Source: an uncultured Collinsella sp. (GTDB lineage: Bacteria > Actinomycetota > Coriobacteriia > Coriobacteriales > Coriobacteriaceae). From it: a stretch of 64,000 nucleotides of DNA. A model generated the notes under the pieces. That model was given only the letters and a program-made list of their open reading frames with translations, searched no databases and was not told where the DNA came from. Of the stretch, positions 40,355 to 48,584 are shown in pieces; within the stretch, counting starts at the first letter, position 1, and each line of letters begins with the position of its first letter. The translations under genes and the position numbers were made by a program. Location: positions 118,454-182,453 of the forward strand of contig CAKUON010000005.1 in NCBI GenBank assembly GCA_934668875.1, written 5' to 3'.

Positions 40355-41563
40355 TTAGAACAGCAGGCTCTCGATCAAATCGACAATCATGTCGTCTTCA
40401 GTGCGCGGGCCGACAGATTTCGCGTGCGGGCAAGCATCGTCAACCAGGTTCATCTCCTCAGCCAGTTCGCTAACATGCTGCATGTCATCGGGTTCGGGGA
40501 TCTCGTTGATGCTCGGGTCGTCAACATGCGGATACTGGCTCGCGATTTCTTGCTCTATTGCCTGCGCCTCTCTGCGCTCTTCGAGGATCCGGCGACCATA
40601 TTCGAAGTACCGCCGCAAGACAAATTGGCGAAGATCCTCCTGGAGGGCTGGGAAGTCATCCGGGAGACGCCCGGGGCAGATCTTCTCGCGAATGCGAATC
40701 GCTTCCATAACCCGTCTAAAGGCGGACTGTTTGAAAAATGAATGGCGACTGATAGTGATGACGGCATACCCCATGTTTCGAAGCGCGTTTCGACGCTCCT
40801 CATCAATCGCCTGTTGCTCGGGCTCATCATGGAAAAATCCGTTGTATTCGATGTCGGTCATCGATTTTTCAAGCAGTGCGTCGAAGTAGAATACGGTGCG
40901 CCGCGTGAGGGCAGAGTACCTTTTGGGAACTGGGACCGGAAAGTCAGTTTTGATGGCGCGAATACCAAAGCCGCCCACGGATTTGGGCATTGTGAGCATC
41001 ATGACGAAAGCCGTTTCGAGCGGAGAGCGACAGCCGTCGCGCACATATCCAAGCGCCTTGATTGCATTGTTTGAGCCGCGATAGCCCGATGCCTGGGAAA
41101 AGAAGTTCCTGAGCGCTTCGGTATTGGTTAGGGCGGAGCGCTCACGATATCCTGTTTCGTCGGATGCGTCGAGTGCGTAGGAGCCACAGATTTCAAAGTA
41201 GTATTCAACAAGTTCCCGAAGGCTGAGATCGTTTGCGGCTTGCAGGGCGCATAGTTTGATGTCAACGATATAGACGCCAGCCGCGAGCTCAAGGTAACTT
41301 TCTGAGTCGAAGGTATAGCGTGTACGATGGCAAACGCATCTATCGCAATGCCTTCGGGCGTTATTTGAGTACGTCAGGACGTGGATGGTTTTGGATTCGA
41401 TGCCTTTTCCGTTTAGCCACGATTGGGCCGTCTGCAGGTCGGGCTCGGTTGGGAAGGATGCCCTGATCTTTTCCATGGGTATGGGGTCGGTCGTGAATAG
41501 CGCGACCGACTCGGCTGCTTGGTATACGGCCCGTGCCGTGGCATGTGACAGAACGATTCCCAT
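40355..41563 (-). CDS. AbiEi-like protein with predicted C-terminal nuclease domain
   Basis: A 402-residue protein I cannot assign firmly. The N-terminal part has the order seen in AbiEi-type proteins: LSHATARAVY, then IHVLTYSNNARR, a small Cys/His cluster (CDRCVCHRT), then a helical segment ending FEICGSYAL. The C-terminal half resembles DUF559/Vsr-like nucleases: SPLETAFVMML, DIEYNGFFHD, and ERRNALRNMGYAVITISRHS. The last 90 residues are charged and helical. It shares this architecture with the product at 49960. No strong ribosome site precedes ATG 41563, and base composition is less GC-rich than surrounding genes, so transfer is likely. A defence or toxin-type role is inference. Confidence 0.6.
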   Translation of the reverse strand: MGIVLSHATARAVYQAAESVALFTTDPIPMEKIRASFPTEPDLQTAQSWLNGKGIESKTIHVLTYSNNARRHCDRCVCHRTRYTFDSESYLELAAGVYIVDIKLCALQAANDLSLRELVEYYFEICGSYALDASDETGYRERSALTNTEALRNFFSQASGYRGSNNAIKALGYVRDGCRSPLETAFVMMLTMPKSVGGFGIRAIKTDFPVPVPKRYSALTRRTVFYFDALLEKSMTDIEYNGFFHDEPEQQAIDEERRNALRNMGYAVITISRHSFFKQSAFRRVMEAIRIREKICPGRLPDDFPALQEDLRQFVLRRYFEYGRRILEERREAQAIEQEIASQYPHVDDPSINEIPEPDDMQHVSELAEEMNLVDDACPHAKSVGPRTEDDMIVDLIESLLF

Positions 41564-41736
41564 ATGCGCATCATGACATAGCTTGTGTTCTGCACACTGA
41601 GGGCATCGGGCAACGGCGCCGAAACGCGGCGCATCTTCTGTGAACGGTAGTTTTCACCCGATGCGCGGTTGAACGGTTGGCTCCAATGGAGAGTTTTCTG
41701 TCACTTGGCCTCATTTGGGCGAATTCCCGTAGATGT

Positions 41737-41933
41737 CATCTGCATTTTTCGAGTTAGGCGGTTTTGACTCATGTAAAAAAGTCGATGGAGCTGCGTCTGT
41801 CGTGCAATTTTTGAGCGGAACCAGGTGTTAGGGCGCCAGACCAGTCGGTTTCAGAATGGGTTTTGGCTCCGCAACGGCGAAATAGGCTTCGGCGGGGAGC
41901 TGAGTAAACCGCGCAACTCAAAAAATGTAGATG
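41737..41933. mobile_element. TIR-bounded element, family E1, copy 2
   Basis: CATCTGCATTTTTCGAGTTA + GGCGGTTTT at the left and AAACCGCGCAACTCAAAAAA + TGTAGATG at the right are inverted copies. The interior is unrelated to copies 1 and 3. With copy 1 it brackets the gene at 40355-41563. The flanking gap 41564-41736 shows nothing else. Confidence 0.65.
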
Positions 41934-41983
41934 GGCGTATTTCAAAATGAGTGGCAGGCAGCGTTCTTTGCCGCGAGAATGCA

Positions 41984-42018
41984 AGGCGGGGCGCGGTCGA
42001 AAGGCCGTGCCCCGCCTT
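41984..42018. terminator. GC-rich hairpin after the exonuclease gene
   Basis: AGGCGGGGCGCGG pairs with CCGTGCCCCGCCT around TCGAAAGG, with no strong T-tract. It is positioned 70 bp beyond the exonuclease stop on the minus strand. Confidence 0.55.
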
Positions 42019-42085
42019 CTGCTCGTTCGTCTGGTTTGCTGCTATTTGCGCTGCGCCGTTATGAGTGTTATCGCGACCGACTTCA

Positions 42086-43054
42086 CTACTTCGCGAACAG
42101 GTTCTTGAGGTTGAGCTCGGCTTGGACGGTTCGGAGCATGAGGTCGGTGTCGTCCAGACCCAGATGCTGCTCGTTGGCGTCGGCGGCGAGGGTTCCGCGG
42201 CGGCGCGCCCAGTTCTCGAGTGCGGCGGGGGCGGACTCGCGGGGGAGCGAGCGGACGTCGGCATCCAGGCTGCGGCAGATCTGGCGCGAGTCGATGACGA
42301 TGATCTTGCCGGCGCGGCGTGCCTCGGCGTAACCGTCCAGGTGAATCTTGAACCAGCTGTCCTCAAAGGCGGCGTTATGCGCCATGTACGGGTACTTCTT
42401 CATAAGCTTGAGCAGCTGCTTTTGCAGCTCTTTGTTCTCGCGGAAGGGCGTTTTGCCGTCGATGTCGTCCCAGGTAATGTGGTGGATATTCGACAGCGGC
42501 ACATCTTCGCCGCGGTAGATGTCGGGCAGGCCACAGTAGTGCGCCTCGGCGTCGTGCGGGATGGCGTCGCTGGTGAGTCCCATGATCTCCCAGCCGACGT
42601 TGATGATATAACCGCGTTCGGGTGCACGGCCGGTGGTCTCGATGTCGATACCGAGCACGGTGCCCTGGATGGGCTTGCGGGCGTAGGCCACGCCGAGCGC
42701 GTCGCGGTCACCGCGGATCTCGCGCATAACGGACGCGGCGGTGCGCTTTTGCATCTTGCCGATGGCGGCGCAGGTGTCGGCGTCGGACAGGCCGCGCGAG
42801 AGCGTCGCGGGCGTCACATTGCGCAGGCGTGCCTCGCCAATCTGGTCGCAAAGGTCGCGGTTGCGGTCGGCCAGGTCGCGCACGGTGGCAAAGTCGAAGC
42901 CGGGGTCGTCCTCGGCAGTAAAATACTCGGTCTCGAGCACCTTGAGGGCCTCTTCGCCCTTCTGGCGCTCGGACTCCATGGCACCGTGATCGCCATAGAT
43001 AAACATAGGGATAAACGGTTGGCGTTCGTATTCGAGTGCTTGCGAAACGTTCAT
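42086..43054 (-). CDS. DEDD-family 3'-5' exonuclease-like protein
   Basis: A 322-residue protein. The C-terminal 190 residues form a DnaQ/RNase T-type exonuclease: GIDIETTGRAP supplies the first Asp/Glu pair, YMAHNAAFEDSWF the second motif, and HLGLDDTDLML the final Asp. The N-terminal 130 residues are helical and charged and unlike DnaQ partners. It could process RNA or DNA; there is no neighbour to tell which. ATG 43054 has AAGGAGCAG upstream. Confidence 0.8.
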   Translation of the reverse strand: MNVSQALEYERQPFIPMFIYGDHGAMESERQKGEEALKVLETEYFTAEDDPGFDFATVRDLADRNRDLCDQIGEARLRNVTPATLSRGLSDADTCAAIGKMQKRTAASVMREIRGDRDALGVAYARKPIQGTVLGIDIETTGRAPERGYIINVGWEIMGLTSDAIPHDAEAHYCGLPDIYRGEDVPLSNIHHITWDDIDGKTPFRENKELQKQLLKLMKKYPYMAHNAAFEDSWFKIHLDGYAEARRAGKIIVIDSRQICRSLDADVRSLPRESAPAALENWARRRGTLAADANEQHLGLDDTDLMLRTVQAELNLKNLFAK

Positions 43055-43225
43055 AGGCTGCTCCTTGGACGGGCCGCGTCGCGCGGCTCGGGGTTACTGA
43101 GTTATGGCGAGATGATAGTTTACCATGGGCAACTATTGGCACCACGCCTAGGTCAACTACAATACCCTAGTTGACCGCTAGGACTTTTACAATGCTGCCG
43201 AAAGACACGAAAGGTTCCATCCGTC

Positions 43226-44308
43226 ATGGATTTGCTGATTGATATTTTGCTCGACGCCGGCAAGGACACGCTGTCGCTGGTGCCGTTTTTGTTGGTGACG
43301 TATTTGGCTCTCGAGACTCTGGAGCACGTCGCGGGCGACCGCGTTAACGGCGCCATCAAGCGCGCTGGCGCTGCGGGCCCCGTGGTTGGCTCGTTGTTGG
43401 GCATGGTGCCGCAGTGCGGCTTTTCGGCAATGGCGGCCACGCTGTACGCCGGTCGTGTCGTGACCTTGGGCACGTTGGTGGCGGTGTTCCTTTCGACCTC
43501 CGATGAGATGCTGCCGCTGTTGCTTGCCGAGCAGGTGCCCGTGCAGACCATGGCGATGCTTTTGGCTTCGAAGGCACTGATCGCGCTGGTCACGGGCTTT
43601 ATCGTGGACGCCGCCATTCGCGGCCTGCGTCGTAACTCTCGCGCGCATGCGGCGATTCGCCGTACCGTGCTGGGAACCGCGGCCAACCCGGCCCACGTGA
43701 ACTGCGCGCACGACGACCACACTGGCGGTGACATCATCGACGAGGTGGCCGAGGCGGGCGTGAGCGCCGACCACATCCACGAGTTATGCGAGCGCGACCA
43801 TTGCGGTTGCGATGATGATGAAGATGAACATGAGCGCGACCACGGACACAGCCATGATCACGGTCACATGGGCGAGCATGAGCACCACCACGACCACTCC
43901 CACGAGGGCGCGCCCGTTCTGTCGATTATCCGCAGTGCGATCTCGCACACCATACAGGTATCGGTATTCATTTTTCTGGTGACGCTGATTCTGGTCGCCG
44001 TGCTCGAGACGTTCGGCGAATCGGCGATTGAGCAGTTCCTGCGCGGTAACGAGACGCTTGCGGTTCTGGGCTCGGCGCTTGTCGGCCTGATTCCCAACTG
44101 CTCGGCCAGCGTCGTCATCACGCAGCTGTATCTGGAAGGTGCGCTGCAGCTGGCACCGATGCTCGCCGGCACGCTTATCTCCGCCGGCGTGGGCTACCTG
44201 GTGCTGTTCCGCACCAACCGCAGCGCCCGCGAAAACGTCGTGTTCCTGATTATGATGTACGTTATCGGCGCGGGCTGGGGTCTCATTCTCTCCGCCGTTG
44301 GCCTCTAA
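43226..44308 (+). CDS. Putative heavy-metal/manganese export permease with His-rich loop (ArsP_2 / DUF2899-like)
   Basis: A 360-residue membrane protein in two hydrophobic halves that resemble each other: each has a helix ending in a proline-cysteine motif, GMVPQCGFSAMAATLYAG and GLIPNCSASVVITQLYLEG. The central cytoplasmic loop (about residues 170-232) is loaded with His, Asp, Glu and Cys (HELCERDHCGC, HDHGHMGEHEHHHDHSH), a metal sensor or buffer. This is the layout of the ArsP_2 'putative 10TM heavy-metal exporter' family, sometimes labelled putative manganese transporter. Monocistronic. Confidence 0.82.
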   Translation: MDLLIDILLDAGKDTLSLVPFLLVTYLALETLEHVAGDRVNGAIKRAGAAGPVVGSLLGMVPQCGFSAMAATLYAGRVVTLGTLVAVFLSTSDEMLPLLLAEQVPVQTMAMLLASKALIALVTGFIVDAAIRGLRRNSRAHAAIRRTVLGTAANPAHVNCAHDDHTGGDIIDEVAEAGVSADHIHELCERDHCGCDDDEDEHERDHGHSHDHGHMGEHEHHHDHSHEGAPVLSIIRSAISHTIQVSVFIFLVTLILVAVLETFGESAIEQFLRGNETLAVLGSALVGLIPNCSASVVITQLYLEGALQLAPMLAGTLISAGVGYLVLFRTNRSARENVVFLIMMYVIGAGWGLILSAVGL

Positions 44309-44418
44309 GTAGATGTTTGGGATATGCCGTAAAATCTACCGCCATGACTTGGGCGTTGGATGCGCGTCAATCGCCAAAACAAAAAAGTAGATTTTTAGGC
44401 ATGTCCCAAAAATCTACC
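44309..44418. repeat. Inverted repeat after the metal permease gene
   Basis: GTAGATGTTTGGGATATGCC + GTAAAATCTAC pairs imperfectly with GTAGATTTTTAGGCATGTCC + CAAAAATCTAC across a 50-bp centre. The left arm starts at the base after the stop codon and the right arm ends 5 bp before the UPF0178 stop, so it fills the whole convergent gap. Confidence 0.75.
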
Positions 44419-44422
44419 TTGG

Positions 44423-44905
44423 TTAGCGCAGCAGCTCGGTGAGGTTGCGTTTAAAGCGGGCGCGGTCTTCGCTGGTAAATGCCGCCGGTCCGCGAGTGCG
44501 TCCGCCGGCGCGGCGCACCTTCTTTTCCTCGTGGCGAATAAACAGCTGCATGTCGATGGTTGCTTTGTCATAGACGCGCCCGCGCACACCGATAGCGGCG
44601 GCATCGCGCCCGAGCACCATGCTCGCCAAGCCAATGTCCTGCGTCACGACCACGTCGCCCGCCTGCAGGCGTTCGACAATGGCAAAGTCGGCGCTGTCGG
44701 CGCCCACGCTCACGTCGAGCGTCGTGACCCAAAAGCCGCGTCGCGCGTGCTCGGCATCGCGCGGGTCGTCGCGGCGAATGTGCCGTTCCAGGTTTTGCGT
44801 GCTGTTGCCGGCGATAACAACGGCGACGCCCGCCCGCCGCGCGCAGTCAATCGACTCGCGCGTGACCGGGCAGGCGTCGGCATCAATAAAGAGCGTTCGC
44901 GGCAT
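44423..44905 (-). CDS. UPF0178 family protein (YaiI/YqxD)
   Basis: A 160-residue conserved protein with a PIN-like acidic core: FIDADACPVTRES, VTTLDVSVGADSADFAIVER, DVVVTQDIGLASMVLGRDA and the tail GPAAFTSEDRARF, all hallmarks of UPF0178. The conserved aspartates suggest a metal-dependent nuclease fold, but no activity is established to my knowledge. Its start codon is directly after the stop of the DUF308 gene upstream, so they are cotranscribed. Confidence 0.9.
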   Translation of the reverse strand: MPRTLFIDADACPVTRESIDCARRAGVAVVIAGNSTQNLERHIRRDDPRDAEHARRGFWVTTLDVSVGADSADFAIVERLQAGDVVVTQDIGLASMVLGRDAAAIGVRGRVYDKATIDMQLFIRHEEKKVRRAGGRTRGPAAFTSEDRARFKRNLTELLR

Positions 44906-45508
44906 CTAGTGCACCAGTTTGCCAAATTGAATAGCGCGAACAATCAGCGTTACGCCAAACACCAGCAGCGCGGCGCCGCTAAAGATGACGAGCATCTTGG
45001 CTGACCACAGCGGATAGATAAACACGAACATGCCGGCGATGATGGAGAGTGCACCGCTCAGGATGGCAAGGGCGCGGTTGGACGAAAGCTCGGACTCCAG
45101 AATGGACATGACACCTTCGACAATCCAGCCAAAGCCGGCCACGATAACCACCATCGTGGTGAGTGTCGCGGTCGAGAAGGCCTGGTTGCGCAGGATTATG
45201 ACGCCGCCCAGGATAATGAGTAGGTTGGAGATGATGCTCGTGACGCGCCAGCCGGTAGGCAGCAGCGGCTCAAAAATGGCAGTGAACAGCCTGATGGCTG
45301 CAGTGATCACAAAGTAGAAGCCCAGGACGGTCGTCAAAAAGACGAGGGACTTGGCGGGTGCAAAAAGCAGCGCGATACCAGCAATGAGCGCCACGACGCC
45401 CGTGATGGCGTAGATCCAGCGCACGGCCTTGACGGCTTTGCCTGCCATGCTTTTCTCGTCAAATCCAAACTGGCTTGATTTTTGGTCATCGTTCTTAAAG
45501 ATGCCCAT
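44906..45508 (-). CDS. HdeD/DUF308-family membrane protein
   Basis: A 200-residue protein with six short hydrophobic helices arranged as three repeated pairs, as in HdeD: AITGVVALIAGIALLF, FLTTVLGFYFVITAAIR, LLIILGGVIILR, VVIVAGFGWIVEGVM, ILSGALSIIAGMFVFI, VIFSGAALLVFGVTLIV. HdeD is linked to acid resistance in E. coli; the role here is unknown. ATG 45508 follows AAAGGAG. The 264-bp gap to the divergent nitroreductase contains no gene. Confidence 0.82.
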   Translation of the reverse strand: MGIFKNDDQKSSQFGFDEKSMAGKAVKAVRWIYAITGVVALIAGIALLFAPAKSLVFLTTVLGFYFVITAAIRLFTAIFEPLLPTGWRVTSIISNLLIILGGVIILRNQAFSTATLTTMVVIVAGFGWIVEGVMSILESELSSNRALAILSGALSIIAGMFVFIYPLWSAKMLVIFSGAALLVFGVTLIVRAIQFGKLVH

Positions 45509-45772
45509 AACGTCTCCTTTCCGTGTGGCGCACGTCGCGTTCATTGCTCTCCGTGCGGCGTACGCCAAAAGTGCTGCAACAAGTATCGCCCAAGGGCGCC
45601 GATGCATGGGGCGGGAAGGACGAATTGCCGTCCCACATTCCCGAATTGTTACTTTTGTTCCCGCTCCAGTGAGGATTAATCAACAGCTGTAGAACATTAC
45701 GCCGCTGTATGTAATTGCCTATGTTTTAGGTTAGATTTTCCTAAGGACAATTGGCTTGTATTGGGGGTCCCT

Positions 45773-46444
45773 ATGAACGAAGCAGTTCCCGCGGCGCCGG
45801 TAAGCGCAGAATCGATGGCAAAGCAGGGCCGCGAAAAGCTCGGCTTGGACGCGTTTGATGCGTTGGTTCGTCGCGCCCGCACGTGCCGTCGCTTTGACGA
45901 GTCCATGCGCGTGCCGCGCGAGTTTTTGCTCGAGCTGGCGGAACTGGCGCACCTGGCTCCCTGCGGCGCCAATGCTCAGCGTCTGCGTTTTCATGTGGTG
46001 AGCGGTGCCGAGGATTGCGCGCGTGTATTTGATGAGCTTGCATGGGCCGGCGCGCTTAAGGATTGGCCGGGTCCTGCCGAGGGCGAGCGTCCGACCGGCT
46101 ACATCGCGATTCTTGCCGAGCGCGCTGTTCCGGGTAAGCCCGCCGCGCCCATCACCGAGGTCGACACGGGCATTGCCGCGCAGACGATGATGCTCGCCGC
46201 TCGCGGCGCCACGCCCGAGGTGGCAGCCTGCATGTTCAAGGCCTTTACGCCCCACGCGATCGAAGCCATGGGGCTCGATAACGACAAGTATGAGCTCAAG
46301 CTGATCATGGCTTTTGGCGTGCCGGCCGAGACGCAGATGATCGATGCGATCGATTCCAACCCCGACGGCTCAATTAATTACTGGCGTGACGATGCGCAGG
46401 TGCACCACGTACCCAAGCGCCCGCTCGCCGACGTACTGGTGTAG
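45773..46444 (+). CDS. Nitroreductase-family flavoprotein
   Basis: A 223-residue NAD(P)H-FMN oxidoreductase. ARTCRRFDESMRVPREFL and LAELAHLAPCGANAQRLRFHVV match the FMN-binding RRSxRxF and APSxxNxQP regions, with Cys-Gly in place of Ser and R-L-R following; VDTGIAAQTMMLAARG is the conserved dimer-interface helix, and LIMAFGVPAE the late motif. The substrate is unknown. The ATG at 45773 lies behind GGGGGTCC. A TTTTCCTAAGGAC stretch just upstream may be part of its promoter. Confidence 0.85.
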   Translation: MNEAVPAAPVSAESMAKQGREKLGLDAFDALVRRARTCRRFDESMRVPREFLLELAELAHLAPCGANAQRLRFHVVSGAEDCARVFDELAWAGALKDWPGPAEGERPTGYIAILAERAVPGKPAAPITEVDTGIAAQTMMLAARGATPEVAACMFKAFTPHAIEAMGLDNDKYELKLIMAFGVPAETQMIDAIDSNPDGSINYWRDDAQVHHVPKRPLADVLV

Positions 46445-46474
46445 CTGAGGGTCGCCGCGGCGTGATCCGGCGGC

Positions 46475-46512
46475 AAAACCACCACAAAGGTGCCTGTCCC
46501 CTTTGTGGCGGT
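46475..46512. repeat. Palindromic repeat R6, copy 2
   Basis: AAAACCACCACAAAGG opens and CCTTTGTGGCGGT closes around TGCCTGTCCC, the reverse complement of the copy 1 loop at 24656-24696. It sits between the nitroreductase stop and the next start. Confidence 0.8.
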
Positions 46513-46527
46513 ACGAGGGGAGGGCGT

Positions 46528-47070
46528 GTGGCCGATCTGTATTTGGTGCGGCATGGGCAGACTGAACTCAATGTGCAGAACATTTTGCAGGGCTGGCACG
46601 ATTCGCCGCTTACGGCGCGCGGGCGCGAGCAGGCGCTGGCGACGCACGCGGCGTTTGAGGCGCGTGGCGTGACCTTTGATCATGTGTATTCCTCCCCGTT
46701 GGGCCGGGCGCGGCGTACGGCTGAGCTAATCATTGGCGAGGGTCGTTCCATAGAGCTGGTCGATGACCTGCGCGAGTGGCATTTGGGCTCGCTGGAGGGT
46801 ACATCAAATCGCGATATGCCGCCGCAGCCCTGGGGCGATTATCCGGTCGCGTTTGGCGGCGAGTCGGAAGTGCAGCTCCAGTCGCGTATGGTCGCGGCGC
46901 TGTCCCGTATTATGGCCCGGCCGCAGCACAACTGCGTGTTGGCAGTCTCCCACGGTTCCGCCTGCCAGGAGTTTCTTGAGTACGTGGCCGGCGGTGGGGC
47001 GCAGCCCGACAACGGCGCCGTGCTTCATTTTGGCTATTGCGATGGGGCGTTTTCGCTCCTTGATTGGTAA
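46528..47070 (+). CDS. Histidine phosphatase family protein
   Basis: A 180-residue phosphatase/mutase-fold protein. The phospho-acceptor is in LYLVRHGQTELN (RHG), with YSSPLGRARRTAE, an REWHLGSLEG acid segment and the second His in LAVSHGSACQEF. It resembles the neighbouring protein at 47088, so the two arose by tandem duplication. Substrate unknown (phosphoglycerate mutase-like or cobalamin/sugar phosphatase-like). GTG 46528 is used after GAGGGGAGGG. Confidence 0.88.
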   Translation: MADLYLVRHGQTELNVQNILQGWHDSPLTARGREQALATHAAFEARGVTFDHVYSSPLGRARRTAELIIGEGRSIELVDDLREWHLGSLEGTSNRDMPPQPWGDYPVAFGGESEVQLQSRMVAALSRIMARPQHNCVLAVSHGSACQEFLEYVAGGGAQPDNGAVLHFGYCDGAFSLLDW

Positions 47071-47087
47071 CGAATGAAAGGACCCCT

Positions 47088-47723
47088 ATGAATAAAGACC
47101 TGTATCTGGTCCGTCATGGGCAGACGATATTTAACCTCAAGCGCATTATTCAGGGCTGGAGCGACTCGCCGCTCACGCAGCTGGGTTGCGACCAGGCGGC
47201 GCGCGCCGGCATGTTTTTGCGTGCGCGCGGCATTGAGCCCGACCACGCCTACACCTCGACGCTGCATCGCACCGAGCAGACTATCGCCAACCTGTGGCCG
47301 GGCCTTGCCTACGAGCGCCTTGACGGCCTGCGCGAGTGGTTCTTTGGCGATTTTGAAGCCGAGCGCGTGATGTTGATGCCCGAGCGCCCGTGGCGCGATT
47401 TCTATCGCCAGTTTGGCGGCGAGGGCCAGATGCAGGTGCGTGAGCGCATGGTGGCGACGTTGACCGAGCTTATGCAGAAGCCTGATCACACCTGCGTGCT
47501 TGCGGTGAGCCATGGATCGGCCATTAAGGAGTTCATGGACCACGTGAAGGGTGCGGCGGCCGACGAGCGCGAGCGCGTGCCGGGCAACTGCTCGGTGCTG
47601 CATTTTGCGTTTGACGATACGACCGATACGTTTGAACTGGTCGAAGTCTTTACGCAGGAAGATTATGCGCGCGAGCTGGGGCTTGAGCCGCTCGTGGCTG
47701 CCGCGGGTCCGCAGCGCGGGTAG
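47088..47723 (+). CDS. Histidine phosphatase family protein, tandem paralogue
   Basis: A 211-residue paralogue of the upstream protein: LYLVRHGQTIFN, YTSTLHRTEQTI, REWFFGDFEAE and LAVSHGSAIKEF. It starts 17 nt after the first gene's stop with AAAGGAC, so both are in one operon. It has an extra C-terminal segment of about 30 residues. Substrate unknown. Confidence 0.88.
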   Translation: MNKDLYLVRHGQTIFNLKRIIQGWSDSPLTQLGCDQAARAGMFLRARGIEPDHAYTSTLHRTEQTIANLWPGLAYERLDGLREWFFGDFEAERVMLMPERPWRDFYRQFGGEGQMQVRERMVATLTELMQKPDHTCVLAVSHGSAIKEFMDHVKGAAADERERVPGNCSVLHFAFDDTTDTFELVEVFTQEDYARELGLEPLVAAAGPQRG

Positions 47724-47768
47724 TTTGGGCGTGGCGACGCGGATCGCCGACATCATTGCTCGATGTGA

Positions 47769-47815
47769 AAGGGGCGGGGATGCATGCGCATGTATTGCAT
47801 CTCCGCCCCTTGTTT
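47769..47815. terminator. Bidirectional terminator
   Basis: AAGGGGCGGGGATGCA pairs with TGCATCTCCGCCCCTT around TGCGCATGTAT, followed by GTTTGTT. It ends transcription of the phosphatase operon and of the convergent gene at 47856. Confidence 0.88.
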
Positions 47816-47855
47816 GTTGAGCTGCCGAGTCTTTGTGCTAAGCGTTTACGCTCGG

Positions 47856-48545
47856 CTAGAACCACCGTGCGATCTGGTGGGTGAGCAGACCCGTTGGAAC
47901 CTGCGGTGCGTCGCCGCTCACCTGCACGGCGGGGAACAACGCGGCAATGGCAAAGTTGAAGGGCTCTTTGCCCGTATAGGTGCCGGCTGCGAGGGCCTCG
48001 TCTGTCAGGAGCTGTGCCGCCCCTGCCAGCGCGGCGGCGTAGGCAGCGTCTGCCGGCGTCGGCTCCGGTGCCTGGTCGAGCATGGCTCGGATGGCGGCAA
48101 CAGCGTCCTCGCGCTTGACTTCCCATACGCGATGCGTAATGCCGGTGGGGTCGGTGACGGCATAAAGCGACGCTCCTTCTTTGGCGGCGCCAAGGATGAT
48201 ATCCATGACGGGCGAGGCTTCGTAGGCGAGTGTTACAGGGCGGGGCTGCACCTTAAGCTCGGCGATCGCGCGCGCGGCGGCGAGTGCGTCGACGCTCTCG
48301 GCGGCAGCCTCGTCGCTACCCGTCAGTACGTTAACCGGGCAAATCGCCACGACGCCCGTCACGCGACCTGGCTCCCCCGAGCATTCGTACACGTAATACG
48401 CCGCGCCTGGATCCTTGAGCATCAGGCCATCGGCAATGGCTCCGCGCAGAGCATCGTTGCCGTTCAGGATGCCGCCCATCTGCGGCAGTGCTTCGAGCAC
48501 GCGGTCCTGAGCTGGGCGGATGCAGGGAAACGGGAGTGCTTTCAT
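47856..48545 (-). CDS. Short DUF1015-like protein
   Basis: A 229-residue protein. The opening LPFPCIRPAQDRV, YYVYECSGEPGRVTGVVA, VTLAYEASPVMDIIL and LYAVTDPTGITHRVWEV follow the order of DUF1015 proteins, but those are normally about 400 residues, so this is a much reduced member. Function unknown for the family. It lies 39 bp downstream of the M20 gene on the same strand and may be cotranscribed with it. Confidence 0.65.
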   Translation of the reverse strand: MKALPFPCIRPAQDRVLEALPQMGGILNGNDALRGAIADGLMLKDPGAAYYVYECSGEPGRVTGVVAICPVNVLTGSDEAAAESVDALAAARAIAELKVQPRPVTLAYEASPVMDIILGAAKEGASLYAVTDPTGITHRVWEVKREDAVAAIRAMLDQAPEPTPADAAYAAALAGAAQLLTDEALAAGTYTGKEPFNFAIAALFPAVQVSGDAPQVPTGLLTHQIARWF

Positions 48546-48584
48546 GGGCGGTCCTAACGCGCGGGTCGGTTTGTTCGCGGCTTA

